This document shows, one piece after another, positions 1-5,618 of a stretch of DNA of 5,618 bases. The notes beneath the pieces are model-generated. The model worked only from the letters and a program-made list of their open reading frames with translations. It made no database searches and had not been told where the DNA came from. The DNA is from Paracoccaceae bacterium (GTDB taxonomy: Bacteria > Pseudomonadota > Alphaproteobacteria > Rhodobacterales > Rhodobacteraceae). Every line of letters starts with the position of its first letter. Position 1 is the first letter of the stretch. The stretch covers positions 663 to 6,280 of the forward strand of contig DOHJ01000198.1 in assembly GCA_003535335.1 (NCBI GenBank), written 5' to 3'. Position numbers and translations under genes: made by a program.

Positions 1-533
1 GCCAGCCCAGTTTCGAGGTGCTAAAACCCTATATGCCCGCCAATCTTAACCTGAATGAGCTGGGAGATTTTATGGAGCAGGCATTTTGCAAGCGCATGGA
101 TGCTGAAAAAATTGCGCCGATCCGTGATTTGTGGAAAGGCAAACTGGTTTTAAAAGGTGTGACCTCGGATGTTGATGCAGAACAGGCCATTGCGCTGGGG
201 CTGGATGGTATTATCGTGTCCAATCACGGTGGCCGGCAACTGGATGCGGCCCAATCGACGATAAAATCAATGCGCCGGATTGCAAAAAAATATGGCGACC
301 AAATCACCGTGATGATGGATAGCGGCATGCGATCTGGCCCGGATATTGCCAGAACCTTGGCAAGCGGGGCCGAGTTTGGCTTTATGGGCCGCTCTTTTAT
401 GTACGGGGTGGCCGCGCTGGGAAAAGACGGCGGGGACCACACGATTTCCATTTTAAAAACCCAATTGCAAAAGGTGATGGAACAAATTGGTTGTGAAAAA
501 CCCGAAGACCTTTCGAATTTCCTAATTCAGTAG
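1..533 (+). CDS. lldD: FMN-dependent alpha-hydroxy-acid dehydrogenase (L-lactate dehydrogenase type), C-terminal part
   Basis: This is the 3' end of a flavoenzyme of the LldD / glycolate oxidase family, which oxidises L-lactate or a similar 2-hydroxy acid to the 2-oxo acid and passes electrons to the respiratory chain or oxygen. The frame is open to the left edge (first whole codon at 3-5), so the GTG at 18 is an internal valine and not the start. About 175 C-terminal residues of a protein usually near 350-390 aa are present. Visible family motifs are the FMN-contacting Lys in VLKG (codon 153-155), SNHGGRQLD with the catalytic His (225-227) and substrate-binding Arg (234-236), the phosphate-binding DSGMRSG (318-338), and GFMGRSFMYG near 379-408. 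The stop is TAG at 531-533. The exact substrate cannot be decided from this part; glycolate or mandelate relatives share the motifs. The symbol is therefore tentative, while the family call is firm. No link in function to the downstream genes is evident. Confidence 0.9.
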   Translation, partial: QPSFEVLKPYMPANLNLNELGDFMEQAFCKRMDAEKIAPIRDLWKGKLVLKGVTSDVDAEQAIALGLDGIIVSNHGGRQLDAAQSTIKSMRRIAKKYGDQITVMMDSGMRSGPDIARTLASGAEFGFMGRSFMYGVAALGKDGGDHTISILKTQLQKVMEQIGCEKPEDLSNFLIQ

Positions 534-568
534 ATTGCGCCCCATAATGGATGGTTTGATTAAATTAT

Positions 569-599
569 CCAGTTGCGAATGATTATCATTTACAACTGG
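569..599. promoter_or_regulatory. 31-bp palindromic operator with Fur-box-like core, upstream of sitA
   Basis: The arms CCAGTTG (569-575) and CAACTGG (593-599) are perfect inverted repeats. They share their centre (base 584) with an inner palindrome AATGATTATCATT (578-590). Overall 13 of 15 symmetric pairs match; only 576/592 and 577/591 do not. By eye the 19 bases at 575-593 match 14 of 19 positions of the classical Fur-box consensus GATAATGATAATCATTATC. The position, 58 bases before the start of a Mn/Fe transporter gene, supports an operator for a Fur-family repressor. In alphaproteobacteria this could be Fur or its Mn-sensing variant Mur; the sequence alone does not decide. A terminator role for the upstream gene is less likely because no T-run follows. 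Confidence 0.7.
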
Positions 600-617
600 G
601 AATGATTCGCATATGTG
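589..617 (+). promoter_or_regulatory. Weak candidate sigma-70-type promoter for sitABCD
   Basis: TTTACA (589-594) resembles a -35 box (5 of 6 to TTGACA), and TATGTG (612-617) lies 17 bp downstream as a poor -10 box (3 of 6). In this model the -35 overlaps the right arm of the 569-599 palindrome and the second operator fills the spacer, so bound repressor would block RNA polymerase. An alternative -10, TATCAT at 584-589, lies inside the palindrome but has no convincing -35. The match is weak, and the overlap with the operators is the main argument for it. Confidence 0.3.
597..611. promoter_or_regulatory. Second, tandem Fur/Mur-like site upstream of sitA
   Basis: The 15-mer TGGGAATGATTCGCA matches TGCGAATGATTATCA at 574-588 in 12 of 15 positions, in the same orientation and offset by 23 bp, about two helical turns. 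Its core GAATGATTC (600-608) is itself a palindrome around base 604. Both sites look like degenerate copies of a symmetric TGCGAAT-N-ATTCGCA motif, each with the mismatches in a different half. Two in-phase sites would allow cooperative binding of a Fur-family dimer. The site is inferred from symmetry, repetition and context only. Confidence 0.5.
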
Positions 618-657
618 ATTGTAAACAGCCACCACAAACCCGAAAGGTTACACAATC

Positions 658-1563
658 ATGAAACTGAAATTCACACAGCTCCGAAATGTTGTTTTGGGCG
701 CATTAACCGCGTCCGTTATGGCGGGGGGCGCATTTGCAGAGACCAAGAAATTCAAAGCGATTACAACCTTTACAGTGATTGCCGATATGGCCCAAAATGT
801 GGCCGGTGACGTTGCAATCGTGCAAAGCATCACCAAGGCGGGCGCCGAAATTCACGGCTATCAACCAACTCCGGGTGATATAATCCGCGCTCAAGATGCT
901 GATTTGATCCTTTGGAATGGTCTAAATCTGGAGCTTTGGTTCGAGCAGTTTCTCTCTAACCTGTCCGATATTCCAAGCGTAACATTGACCGACGGTATCG
1001 TGCCAATGAGTATTTCCGAGGGTGAATATACCGGCAAACCAAATCCGCACGCATGGATGAGCCTGAGTAGTGCCTTGATTTATGTCGATAATATCCGTGA
1101 TGCCTTTGTTCAGCATGATCCTGATAATGCCGAGATCTACCGCGCAAATGCCGAGGCTTATAAGGTCAAAATCAGTCAAGCAATTGAACCACTTCGCGCC
1201 AAAATCATGGCGGTTCCGGCCGAGCAGCGCTGGTTGGTCAGCTGTGAAGGTGCCTTTAGCTACCTGATCCGCGATTTTGAAATGCGCGAGCTATATTTAT
1301 GGCCGATGAATTCCGATGCCCAAGGCACACCACAGCAAGTGCGCAAGGTTATTGACGGTGTGCGTGCAAACAACATTCCGGCGGTGTTTTGCGAAAGCAC
1401 GGTTTCACAGGATCCGGCCCAGCAAGTGGCGCGTGAAACCGATGCGATTTACGGCGGGGTTTTGTATGTCGATAGCCTGACCGAAGCTGACGGTCCGGTG
1501 CCAACCTATCTGGATCTGCTGCGTGTCACCAGCCAAACCATTGCAAAAGGTCTGACTGAATGA
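658..1563 (+). CDS. sitA: Metal ABC transporter periplasmic binding protein SitA (Mn/Fe type)
   Basis: This 301-aa protein is the periplasmic metal receptor of the SitABCD transporter (cluster A-I / TroA-like solute-binding family). Residues 1-27 form a signal peptide: basic MKLK start, hydrophobic stretch [14 protein letters not shown], cleavage after AFA before ETKK. The four expected metal ligands are present: His66 in EIHGYQPTP, His131 in NPHAWMS, Glu197 in SCEGAFSYL and Asp272 in YVDSLT. The 2-His/Glu/Asp set and the absence of a His-rich loop argue for Mn2+/Fe2+ over the zinc-specific ZnuA type. Cys196, beside the Glu ligand, and Cys245 (VFCEST) are the only cysteines in the mature protein. 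The ATG at 658 is preceded by GAAAGG (642-647) at 10 bases and gives a complete signal peptide. The gene overlaps sitB by 4 bases (ATGA, 1560-1563). Expression is probably controlled by the operators at 569-611. Metal preference is inferred from the family. Confidence 0.93.
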   Translation: MKLKFTQLRNVVLGALTASVMAGGAFAETKKFKAITTFTVIADMAQNVAGDVAIVQSITKAGAEIHGYQPTPGDIIRAQDADLILWNGLNLELWFEQFLSNLSDIPSVTLTDGIVPMSISEGEYTGKPNPHAWMSLSSALIYVDNIRDAFVQHDPDNAEIYRANAEAYKVKISQAIEPLRAKIMAVPAEQRWLVSCEGAFSYLIRDFEMRELYLWPMNSDAQGTPQQVRKVIDGVRANNIPAVFCESTVSQDPAQQVARETDAIYGGVLYVDSLTEADGPVPTYLDLLRVTSQTIAKGLTE

Positions 1564-2408
1564 CAAAAAACAGCGGCATAATTGCCCGCGATGTTACCGT
1601 TACATATCGTAACGGTAACACTGCCTTGCATGATGCTTCGTTTGAAATTCCGACCCATACGATTACCGCGCTGGTCGGGGTGAACGGGGCCGGAAAATCG
1701 ACCTTGTTCAAGGCAATCATGGGCTTTGTTCCGGCCGCCAAGGGCGAAATTCTGGTGCTTGGGGTGCCGGCAAAACAGGCCTTGCGCCAAAACATCATTG
1801 CCTATGTGCCGCAGGCCGAAGAGGTCGACTGGAGCTTTCCTGTTTTGGTCGAGGATGTGGTGATGATGGGGCGTTACGGCCACATGGGGTTTTTGCGCCG
1901 CCCCAGCCAGATTGACCGTGATGCGGTGACAGCGGCGCTGGAGCGGGTCAATATGACAGAGTTTCGCCTGCGCCAGATTGGCGAGCTGTCCGGCGGGCAA
2001 CGAAAACGGGTTTTTCTGGCCCGTGCCTTGGCTCAGGATGGCAAGGTTATTTTGCTGGACGAGCCGTTTACCGGCGTGGATGTGCAGACTGAAGATGCCA
2101 TCATCAAGCTGCTGCGCGAAATGCGCGACGAGGGCCGCGTGATGCTGGTTTCAACCCATAATCTTGGCTCGGTGCCGGAATTTTGCGACCGAACTGTGCT
2201 GGTTAAGGAAACCGTGCTGGCTTATGGCCCGACCAAAACCACCTTTACCCGTGAAAATCTGGAACTGGCCTTTGGCGGCGTGTTGCGCCATTTTGTGCTG
2301 GGCGGATCCGAGCTGCATGACGATGATGACACGCGTAAAGTCCATGTGATTACCGATGATGAACGCCCCTTTGTTATCTATGATGATAAAAAGGAAACCG
2401 CGAAATGA
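1560..2408 (+). CDS. sitB: Metal ABC transporter ATP-binding protein SitB
   Basis: This 282-aa cytoplasmic ATPase drives metal uptake through SitC/SitD. It has all ABC motifs: Walker [10 protein letters not shown] (residues 40-48), Q-loop Gln85 in YVPQ, signature LSGGQ (143-147), Walker B VILLDE (163-168) followed by the D-loop, and the H-loop His200 in STHNL. The length is slightly above that of a minimal ABC domain because of a C-terminal tail from about residue 250. The tail is rich in Asp and contains His252 and His262 ([20 protein letters not shown]), a potential metal-contacting or regulatory extension; as far as I recall it is seen in related SitB proteins. The start ATG overlaps the sitA stop by 4 bases, with AAAAGG (1545-1550) upstream as ribosome binding site. 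The end overlaps sitC by 4 bases, so coupled translation is expected. Confidence 0.94.
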   Translation: MTKNSGIIARDVTVTYRNGNTALHDASFEIPTHTITALVGVNGAGKSTLFKAIMGFVPAAKGEILVLGVPAKQALRQNIIAYVPQAEEVDWSFPVLVEDVVMMGRYGHMGFLRRPSQIDRDAVTAALERVNMTEFRLRQIGELSGGQRKRVFLARALAQDGKVILLDEPFTGVDVQTEDAIIKLLREMRDEGRVMLVSTHNLGSVPEFCDRTVLVKETVLAYGPTKTTFTRENLELAFGGVLRHFVLGGSELHDDDDTRKVHVITDDERPFVIYDDKKETAK

Positions 2409-3262
2409 TCGACACATTGTTGCTGCCTTTTAGCTATGGATACATGTTTAGCGCCATGTGGGTCAGCGCGTTGGTGGGCGGGGTTTGCGCCTTTTTGTCG
2501 GCCTATCTGATGTTAAAGGGCTGGTCGCTGGTTGGCGATGCGCTAAGCCATTCCATCGTGCCCGGTGTGGCCGGTGCCTATATGTTGGGCCTGCCATTTG
2601 CGCTGGGTGCGTTTGCGGCAGGTGGGTTGGCGGCGGCGGCGATGCTGTTTTTAAGCCAACGATCCGGCCTGAAAGAGGACGCGATTATCGGGCTGATCTT
2701 TACCTCGTTTTTCGGGCTGGGTTTGTTCATGATTTCGCTATCGCCGGCATCCGTCAGCATCCAGACTATAACGATGGGAAATATTTTGGCCATCACCCCG
2801 TCCGATACCTTACAACTGGCGATTATCGGGTTTGTCACCTTGGCAATCCTGCTGGCAAAATGGAAAGATCTGATGGTGGTGTTTTTTGATGAAAACCACG
2901 CCCGCTCGATCGGGTTGCGGCCGGATTTATTAAAGGCTGTGTTTTTCACCCTGCTGGCGGCATCCTGCGTTGCGGCCCTGCAAACGGTCGGCGCATTTTT
3001 GGTGATTGCCATGGTGGTGACACCGGGGGCGACGGCTTATTTGTTGACCGACCGGTTTCCGCGCCTGTTGGCTTTAAGCGTGCTTATTGGCTCAAGCACC
3101 AGTTTCATCGGGGCCTATCTTAGCTTTTTTGTTGATGGTGCCACCGGTGGCCTGATCATTTCGCTACAAACCGTGATCTTTCTGATCGCCTTTTTTATTG
3201 CCCCCAAACACGGCTATCTGGCCGCACGCCGCAGGGCCGCAAAAGCATTGGTGCCGCAATAA
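2405..3262 (+). CDS. sitC: Metal ABC transporter permease SitC
   Basis: This 285-aa inner-membrane protein belongs to the ABC-3 permease family and forms half of the Mn/Fe channel with SitD. Hydrophobic segments lie roughly at residues 14-36, 52-62, 64-84, 94-114, 136-152, 175-205 (long enough for two), 221-242 and 246-266, matching the usual eight or so helices. The [18 protein letters not shown] stretch (37-54) and the [13 protein letters not shown] stretch (206-218) are family hallmarks; the latter precedes the last helices and contributes to coupling with the ATPase. The C-terminus is basic (AARRRAAK), consistent with a cytoplasmic end. A clear ribosome binding site AAGGA (2391-2395) lies 9 bases before the ATG, which overlaps the sitB stop as ATGA. 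It is clearly paralogous to the next gene. Confidence 0.93.
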   Translation: MIDTLLLPFSYGYMFSAMWVSALVGGVCAFLSAYLMLKGWSLVGDALSHSIVPGVAGAYMLGLPFALGAFAAGGLAAAAMLFLSQRSGLKEDAIIGLIFTSFFGLGLFMISLSPASVSIQTITMGNILAITPSDTLQLAIIGFVTLAILLAKWKDLMVVFFDENHARSIGLRPDLLKAVFFTLLAASCVAALQTVGAFLVIAMVVTPGATAYLLTDRFPRLLALSVLIGSSTSFIGAYLSFFVDGATGGLIISLQTVIFLIAFFIAPKHGYLAARRRAAKALVPQ

Positions 3263-4104
3263 TGGATATTTTACTGCAACCGTTTCAGTTCGCGTTTATG
3301 AACAATGCTTTCATTATGCTGGCAATCATTGCGGTGCCGACCAGCCTGTTGTCGTGCTATCTGGTGCTAAAGGGCTGGTCGCTGATGGGCGATGCCATCA
3401 GCCACGCGGTGCTGCCCGGTGTGGTGTTGGCCTATTTGCTGCATATCCCGTTGATTATTGGTGCGTTTGTTGCCGGAATGGTCTGTGCCTTGGCCACCGG
3501 GTTTTTATCGCAAAACAGTCGGGTGAAACAAGATACGGTGATGGGGATCGTGTTTTCCGGCATGTTTGGCTTTGGTATCGTGCTTTATACTAAAATCACC
3601 ACAGATGTGCATTTGGACCATATTTTGTTTGGTAATATGCTGGGGGTAAACAGCGATGATCTGCTAACCTCGGGTTTGATTGCCGGTTTCGTTTCTCTGG
3701 TGGTGATTGCAAAACGGCGTGATTTTCTGCTGCACGCGTTTGACCCGATACAGGCCAAGGCGGTTGGGCTGCCTGTCGGTTTGCTGCATTACGGTTTGCT
3801 GGCGCTGATCTCGCTGACCATCGTTGCCACGCTTTCGGCCGTTGGTATTATCCTGTCGATCGGGCTGCTGATCACACCGGGGGCGATTGCCTTTTTGTTG
3901 ACCAAACGCTTTGAGCGGATGCTGCCGATTGCCGTTGGGGTTACGATGTTTTCGGGCTTTGCCGGGGTTTATTTAAGCTTTTACATTGATAGCGCACCGG
4001 CACCGACAATTATTTTGATCCTGACTTTGATATTCATCGTGGTGTTCGTCAGGTCGGGCATTATGGCCAGACGCCAATCCGGTTTGGATCAGTGCAATTC
4101 CTGA
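3262..4104 (+). CDS. sitD: Metal ABC transporter permease SitD
   Basis: This 280-aa ABC-3 family permease is the partner of SitC in the Mn/Fe channel. The paralogy shows in LKGWSLMGDAISHAVLPG (36-53, nearly the same stretch as in SitC), the similar HIPLIIGAFVAGM helix, and TPGAIAFLLTKRF (205-217). About eight hydrophobic segments are visible, the last at about 247-263, before a basic tail. The start ATG shares one base with the sitC stop (TAATG, 3260-3264). No strong Shine-Dalgarno sequence is visible, so translation probably depends on reinitiation after sitC. The length is normal for the family, so the transporter looks intact. The last residues (QSGLDQCNS) lie directly at the junction with the truncated hoxF and may have been altered by it. 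No terminator is visible after the stop. Confidence 0.92.
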   Translation: MDILLQPFQFAFMNNAFIMLAIIAVPTSLLSCYLVLKGWSLMGDAISHAVLPGVVLAYLLHIPLIIGAFVAGMVCALATGFLSQNSRVKQDTVMGIVFSGMFGFGIVLYTKITTDVHLDHILFGNMLGVNSDDLLTSGLIAGFVSLVVIAKRRDFLLHAFDPIQAKAVGLPVGLLHYGLLALISLTIVATLSAVGIILSIGLLITPGAIAFLLTKRFERMLPIAVGVTMFSGFAGVYLSFYIDSAPAPTIILILTLIFIVVFVRSGIMARRQSGLDQCNS

Positions 4105-4109
4105 TCTGA

Positions 4110-4580
4110 TATATCTGTCGGGGGCGCTTGCCAGACGCAGCAGGGCAGCGGGAAATCTGCTACGGCGATCTTTCTTGTAACGGATCATTCATGATCTTTG
4201 ACGAAACCCGCGATATTCTGGAAATTGTGCGCCGTTTCATGCATTTCTTTGTCGAGGAATCCTGTGGCATTTGCACCCCGTGCCGTGCTGGTGGTGTCGA
4301 TATGTTGAACAAGATCGAAAGAGTGGTGGCGGGGCGTGCCTGTCAGCAGGATCTGGATGAATGTAACCAGTGGGCCGAACTGATGCGCTGTACCAGCCGT
4401 TGCGGGCTGGGCACCACTGCGGCCAGACCTATTATTACCTCGATAGACAAGTTCCCCGAATTATATGAGGCAAAACTGAGCAAGGCAAAACACACATTGC
4501 TGGCGTCGTTTGATCTGGAAAAAGCCATGTCCGGTCATGCCGAAGTCTTTAAGAATTTGGTAGAGGAGGTCCGCAAATGA
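4110..4580 (+). pseudogene. hoxF: 5'-truncated hoxF: C-terminal Fe-S domain of the NAD-reducing hydrogenase diaphorase subunit
   Basis: Only the last ~155 codons of a HoxF/NuoF-type flavoprotein remain; a full HoxF has about 600 residues. Present are the segment around GSFMIFDETRD (4185-4217) and the complete 4Fe-4S site of the NuoF type: ESCGICTPCRAG with Cys codons at 4263, 4272 and 4281, then RCGLG with Cys at 4401 (C-x2-C-x2-C-x39-C). The N-terminal, NADH-binding and FMN-binding regions are missing. The open frame reaches back only to a TGA at 4107-4109, three bases past the sitD stop. Homology to HoxF runs through the TTG at 4128 (residues before it, RLPDAAG, still fit), so no native start exists. 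ATG 4191 could start a 129-residue remnant but has only a weak ribosome binding site. No stop codon or frameshift interrupts the Fe-S domain, and its TGA overlaps the hoxU ATG, as in an intact operon. The fragment is either a recent pseudogene or a residual small Fe-S subunit. Confidence 0.8.
4563..4570 (+). promoter_or_regulatory. Strong ribosome binding site of hoxU
   Basis: GAGGAGGT lies 6 bases before the hoxU ATG at 4577, inside the 3' end of the hoxF remnant. It is the best Shine-Dalgarno match in the window and would let hoxU be translated even if the truncated hoxF is not. Confidence 0.8.
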
Positions 4581-5281
4581 GTATCACCATTACCATAGAC
4601 GGCAATGAGGTCGAAGCCGAAGCCGGTTCAACCCTGATTGATGTAGCCGCCGATAACGGTGTTTATATTCCTTCGCTTTGCTATATGCGGGGCCGCGAAT
4701 GTCTGGGCACTTGCCGGGTTTGTTCGGTCAAGGTAAACGGCAATATGATGGCGTCTTGTACCGTTAAGGTTGCGGACGGCATGGATGTCGAGGTGGACGA
4801 AGCTGAATCCAAGGACATGCGCCGCGCTCTTGTTGAAATCAATTTCTCCGAGGGCAATCACAACTGCCCCAGCTGTGAAAAAAGTGGTCGCTGCGAATTG
4901 CAGGCGGTGGGCTATGAAGTTGAAATGGTCGCGTCGCGCTTTCCTTACCGGTTTCCCGTGCGCAAACGCGATCATACTTCGAAATACTTTTTTCTGGAAC
5001 GTGACCGCTGTATTTTCTGCCAACGCTGCGTGCAGTTTGTGCATGACGAAGAAACCGGCAAAAAAATATTCAGCATCAGCAAACGCGGCACACATGCGCA
5101 GATTGATATAGATGTTGAACTGGCTGATAAAATGACACCCGAACAGGCGCGCAAAGCTGCCGAGATGTGCCCGGTGGGCTGTATCATCGAAAAGGGTCTG
5201 GGCTTTAATGATCCAATGGGTGAACGCAAATTCGATGTTAAATCGATTAGAGAACGCGCTTTGGCGGGAGAAGAAGAATGA
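4577..5281 (+). CDS. hoxU: NAD-reducing [NiFe] hydrogenase diaphorase small subunit HoxU
   Basis: This 234-aa cytoplasmic electron-transfer subunit relays electrons between the HoxY/HoxH hydrogenase module and the HoxF flavin site. The order of domains is: 2Fe-2S ferredoxin fold with Cys35, Cys46, Cys49 and Cys61 (SLCYMRGRECLGTCRVCS and MASC); the HoxU/NuoG-like motif NHNCPSCEKSGRCELQ with His95, Cys97, Cys100 and Cys106; and a further 4Fe-4S site with Cys145, Cys148 and Cys151 (RDRCIFCQRC) plus Cys198 (MCPVGC). All expected ligands are intact. From memory, the length and many blocks (GRCELQAVGYEV, SRFPYRFPVR, RDRCIFCQRC) closely match HoxU of the Cupriavidus/Ralstonia soluble hydrogenase. 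Cys202 is an additional cysteine. The start is fixed by GAGGAGGT at 6 bases and by the ATGA overlap with the hoxF remnant; the stop overlaps hoxY by 4 bases. The gene shows no sign of decay, although its partner upstream is truncated. Confidence 0.93.
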   Translation: MSITITIDGNEVEAEAGSTLIDVAADNGVYIPSLCYMRGRECLGTCRVCSVKVNGNMMASCTVKVADGMDVEVDEAESKDMRRALVEINFSEGNHNCPSCEKSGRCELQAVGYEVEMVASRFPYRFPVRKRDHTSKYFFLERDRCIFCQRCVQFVHDEETGKKIFSISKRGTHAQIDIDVELADKMTPEQARKAAEMCPVGCIIEKGLGFNDPMGERKFDVKSIRERALAGEEE

Positions 5282-5618
5282 ACCATCATAATAAAGACGA
5301 AATAATGGCGCACGACCTTCCGGCGACAGCGATGGATCCAGAGGTAATGAAGGCGCGCGAAGAAAAAATACAGGTGGCAATGATTGGTCTGTGTGGCTGT
5401 TGGGGCTGTACCCTTTCATTTCTGGACATGGATGAAAACCTGTTGAAATTGTTGGAAAAAGTCAACATTACACGATCTTCCTTCACCGACATCAAGCGTA
5501 TTCCCGGCCGTGCCGCAGTTGGCTTTATCGAAGGTGGTATTGCCAATTCGGAAAACATCGAAACGCTGGAGCATTTCCGCGAAAACTGTGACATTATGAT
5601 TTCGGTCGGGGCCTGTGC
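5278..5618 (+). CDS. hoxY: NAD-reducing [NiFe] hydrogenase small subunit HoxY, N-terminal part
   Basis: The frame is open from ATG 5278 to the window end (113 complete codons), so the gene is partial at its 3' side. HoxY carries the Fe-S cluster next to the NiFe-bearing HoxH subunit. Visible hallmarks are GLCGCWGCTLSFLDMDE with the CxxC pair Cys41/Cys44 (plus Cys39), the conserved IEGG with Glu85, and the start of the next ligand motif VGAC with Cys113. The N-terminal region KDEIMAHDLPATAMDP before the Fe-S motif also resembles, from memory, HoxY of the Cupriavidus soluble hydrogenase, which supports the first ATG over the internal ones at 5305, 5332 and 5347. A ribosome binding site GGGAG (5266-5270) lies 7 bases upstream, and the ATG overlaps the hoxU stop (ATGA). 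hoxH and maturation genes would be expected beyond the window. Confidence 0.92.
   Translation, partial: MNHHNKDEIMAHDLPATAMDPEVMKAREEKIQVAMIGLCGCWGCTLSFLDMDENLLKLLEKVNITRSSFTDIKRIPGRAAVGFIEGGIANSENIETLEHFRENCDIMISVGAC

Noticed and set aside
18..20. GTG as start of the dehydrogenase
   Set aside because: The frame is open to the window edge and the family needs about 200 more residues upstream; this GTG is an internal valine.
569..599. Rho-independent terminator for the dehydrogenase gene
   Set aside because: The palindrome could fold as RNA, but it is followed by GGGAATGATTCG and not by a T-run, and its core matches a Fur-type operator.
1506..2000. 164-codon open frame on the - strand opposite sitA/sitB
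   Set aside because: It overlaps the Walker A and signature motifs of sitB, has no family resemblance and no operon context.
2458..2889. 143-codon + strand frame inside sitC (and a similar one at 3198-3593 in sitC/sitD)
   Set aside because: Both are out-of-frame readings of well-conserved permease genes.
658..4104. Zinc transporter (ZnuABC) instead of SitABCD
   Set aside because: There are two permease genes, no His-rich loop in the binding protein, and a His/His/Glu/Asp ligand set, which together fit the Mn/Fe type.
4108..4115. GATATATC palindrome at the sitD/hoxF' junction as an insertion footprint or attachment site
   Set aside because: Eight bases are expected by chance at this scale, and no flanking duplication or mobile-element end accompanies it.
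4128..4130. TTG as a true start of the hoxF remnant
   Set aside because: HoxF-like residues continue upstream of it and no properly spaced ribosome binding site is present.
4628..5419. 263-codon open frame on the - strand opposite hoxU/hoxY
   Set aside because: The + strand has clear HoxU and HoxY motifs over the same bases; the antisense translation shows no recognisable domain and is a by-product of codon use.

Overview
The window carries three units, all read on the + strand: the 3' end of an FMN-dependent alpha-hydroxy-acid (L-lactate type) dehydrogenase gene (1-533), a complete metal ABC transporter operon of the SitABCD (Mn/Fe) type (658-4104), and, joined to it almost without a gap, a hydrogenase locus that begins inside hoxF (4110-4580) and continues through an intact hoxU (4577-5281) into a hoxY cut by the window end (5278-5618). 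The host is probably an alphaproteobacterium of moderate GC content. That guess rests on the alphaproteobacterial look of the SitABCD proteins and the Fur/Mur-like operator; it is an inference, not a database result.

The only real intergenic region (534-657) is dense in regulatory structure. It holds a 31-bp near-perfect palindrome centred on base 584, with a Fur-box-like core, and a second related 15-bp site 23 bp downstream. A weak candidate promoter lies across both. This fits metal-dependent repression of the sit operon by a Fur-family regulator (Fur or Mur). The four sit genes overlap by 4, 4 and 1 bases and so are probably translationally coupled: SitA binds metal in the periplasm, SitC and SitD form the membrane channel, and SitB hydrolyses ATP.

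The hydrogenase genes resemble the NAD-reducing soluble hydrogenase of the Cupriavidus (Ralstonia) type, group 3d [NiFe]. HoxU and the visible part of HoxY look complete in their Fe-S ligands. The gene upstream of them is not a whole hoxF. Only the C-terminal Fe-S domain (about 150 codons of about 600) remains; the FMN/NADH-binding part and the native hox promoter are gone, and hoxF homology starts within about 10 bases of the sitD stop codon. No terminator is visible between sitD and the fragment, so hoxUY may now be transcribed from the metal-regulated sit promoter. This sitD/hoxF' junction is the most unusual feature of the window. It could be a real rearrangement that left a rewired or decaying hydrogenase, or an assembly join.
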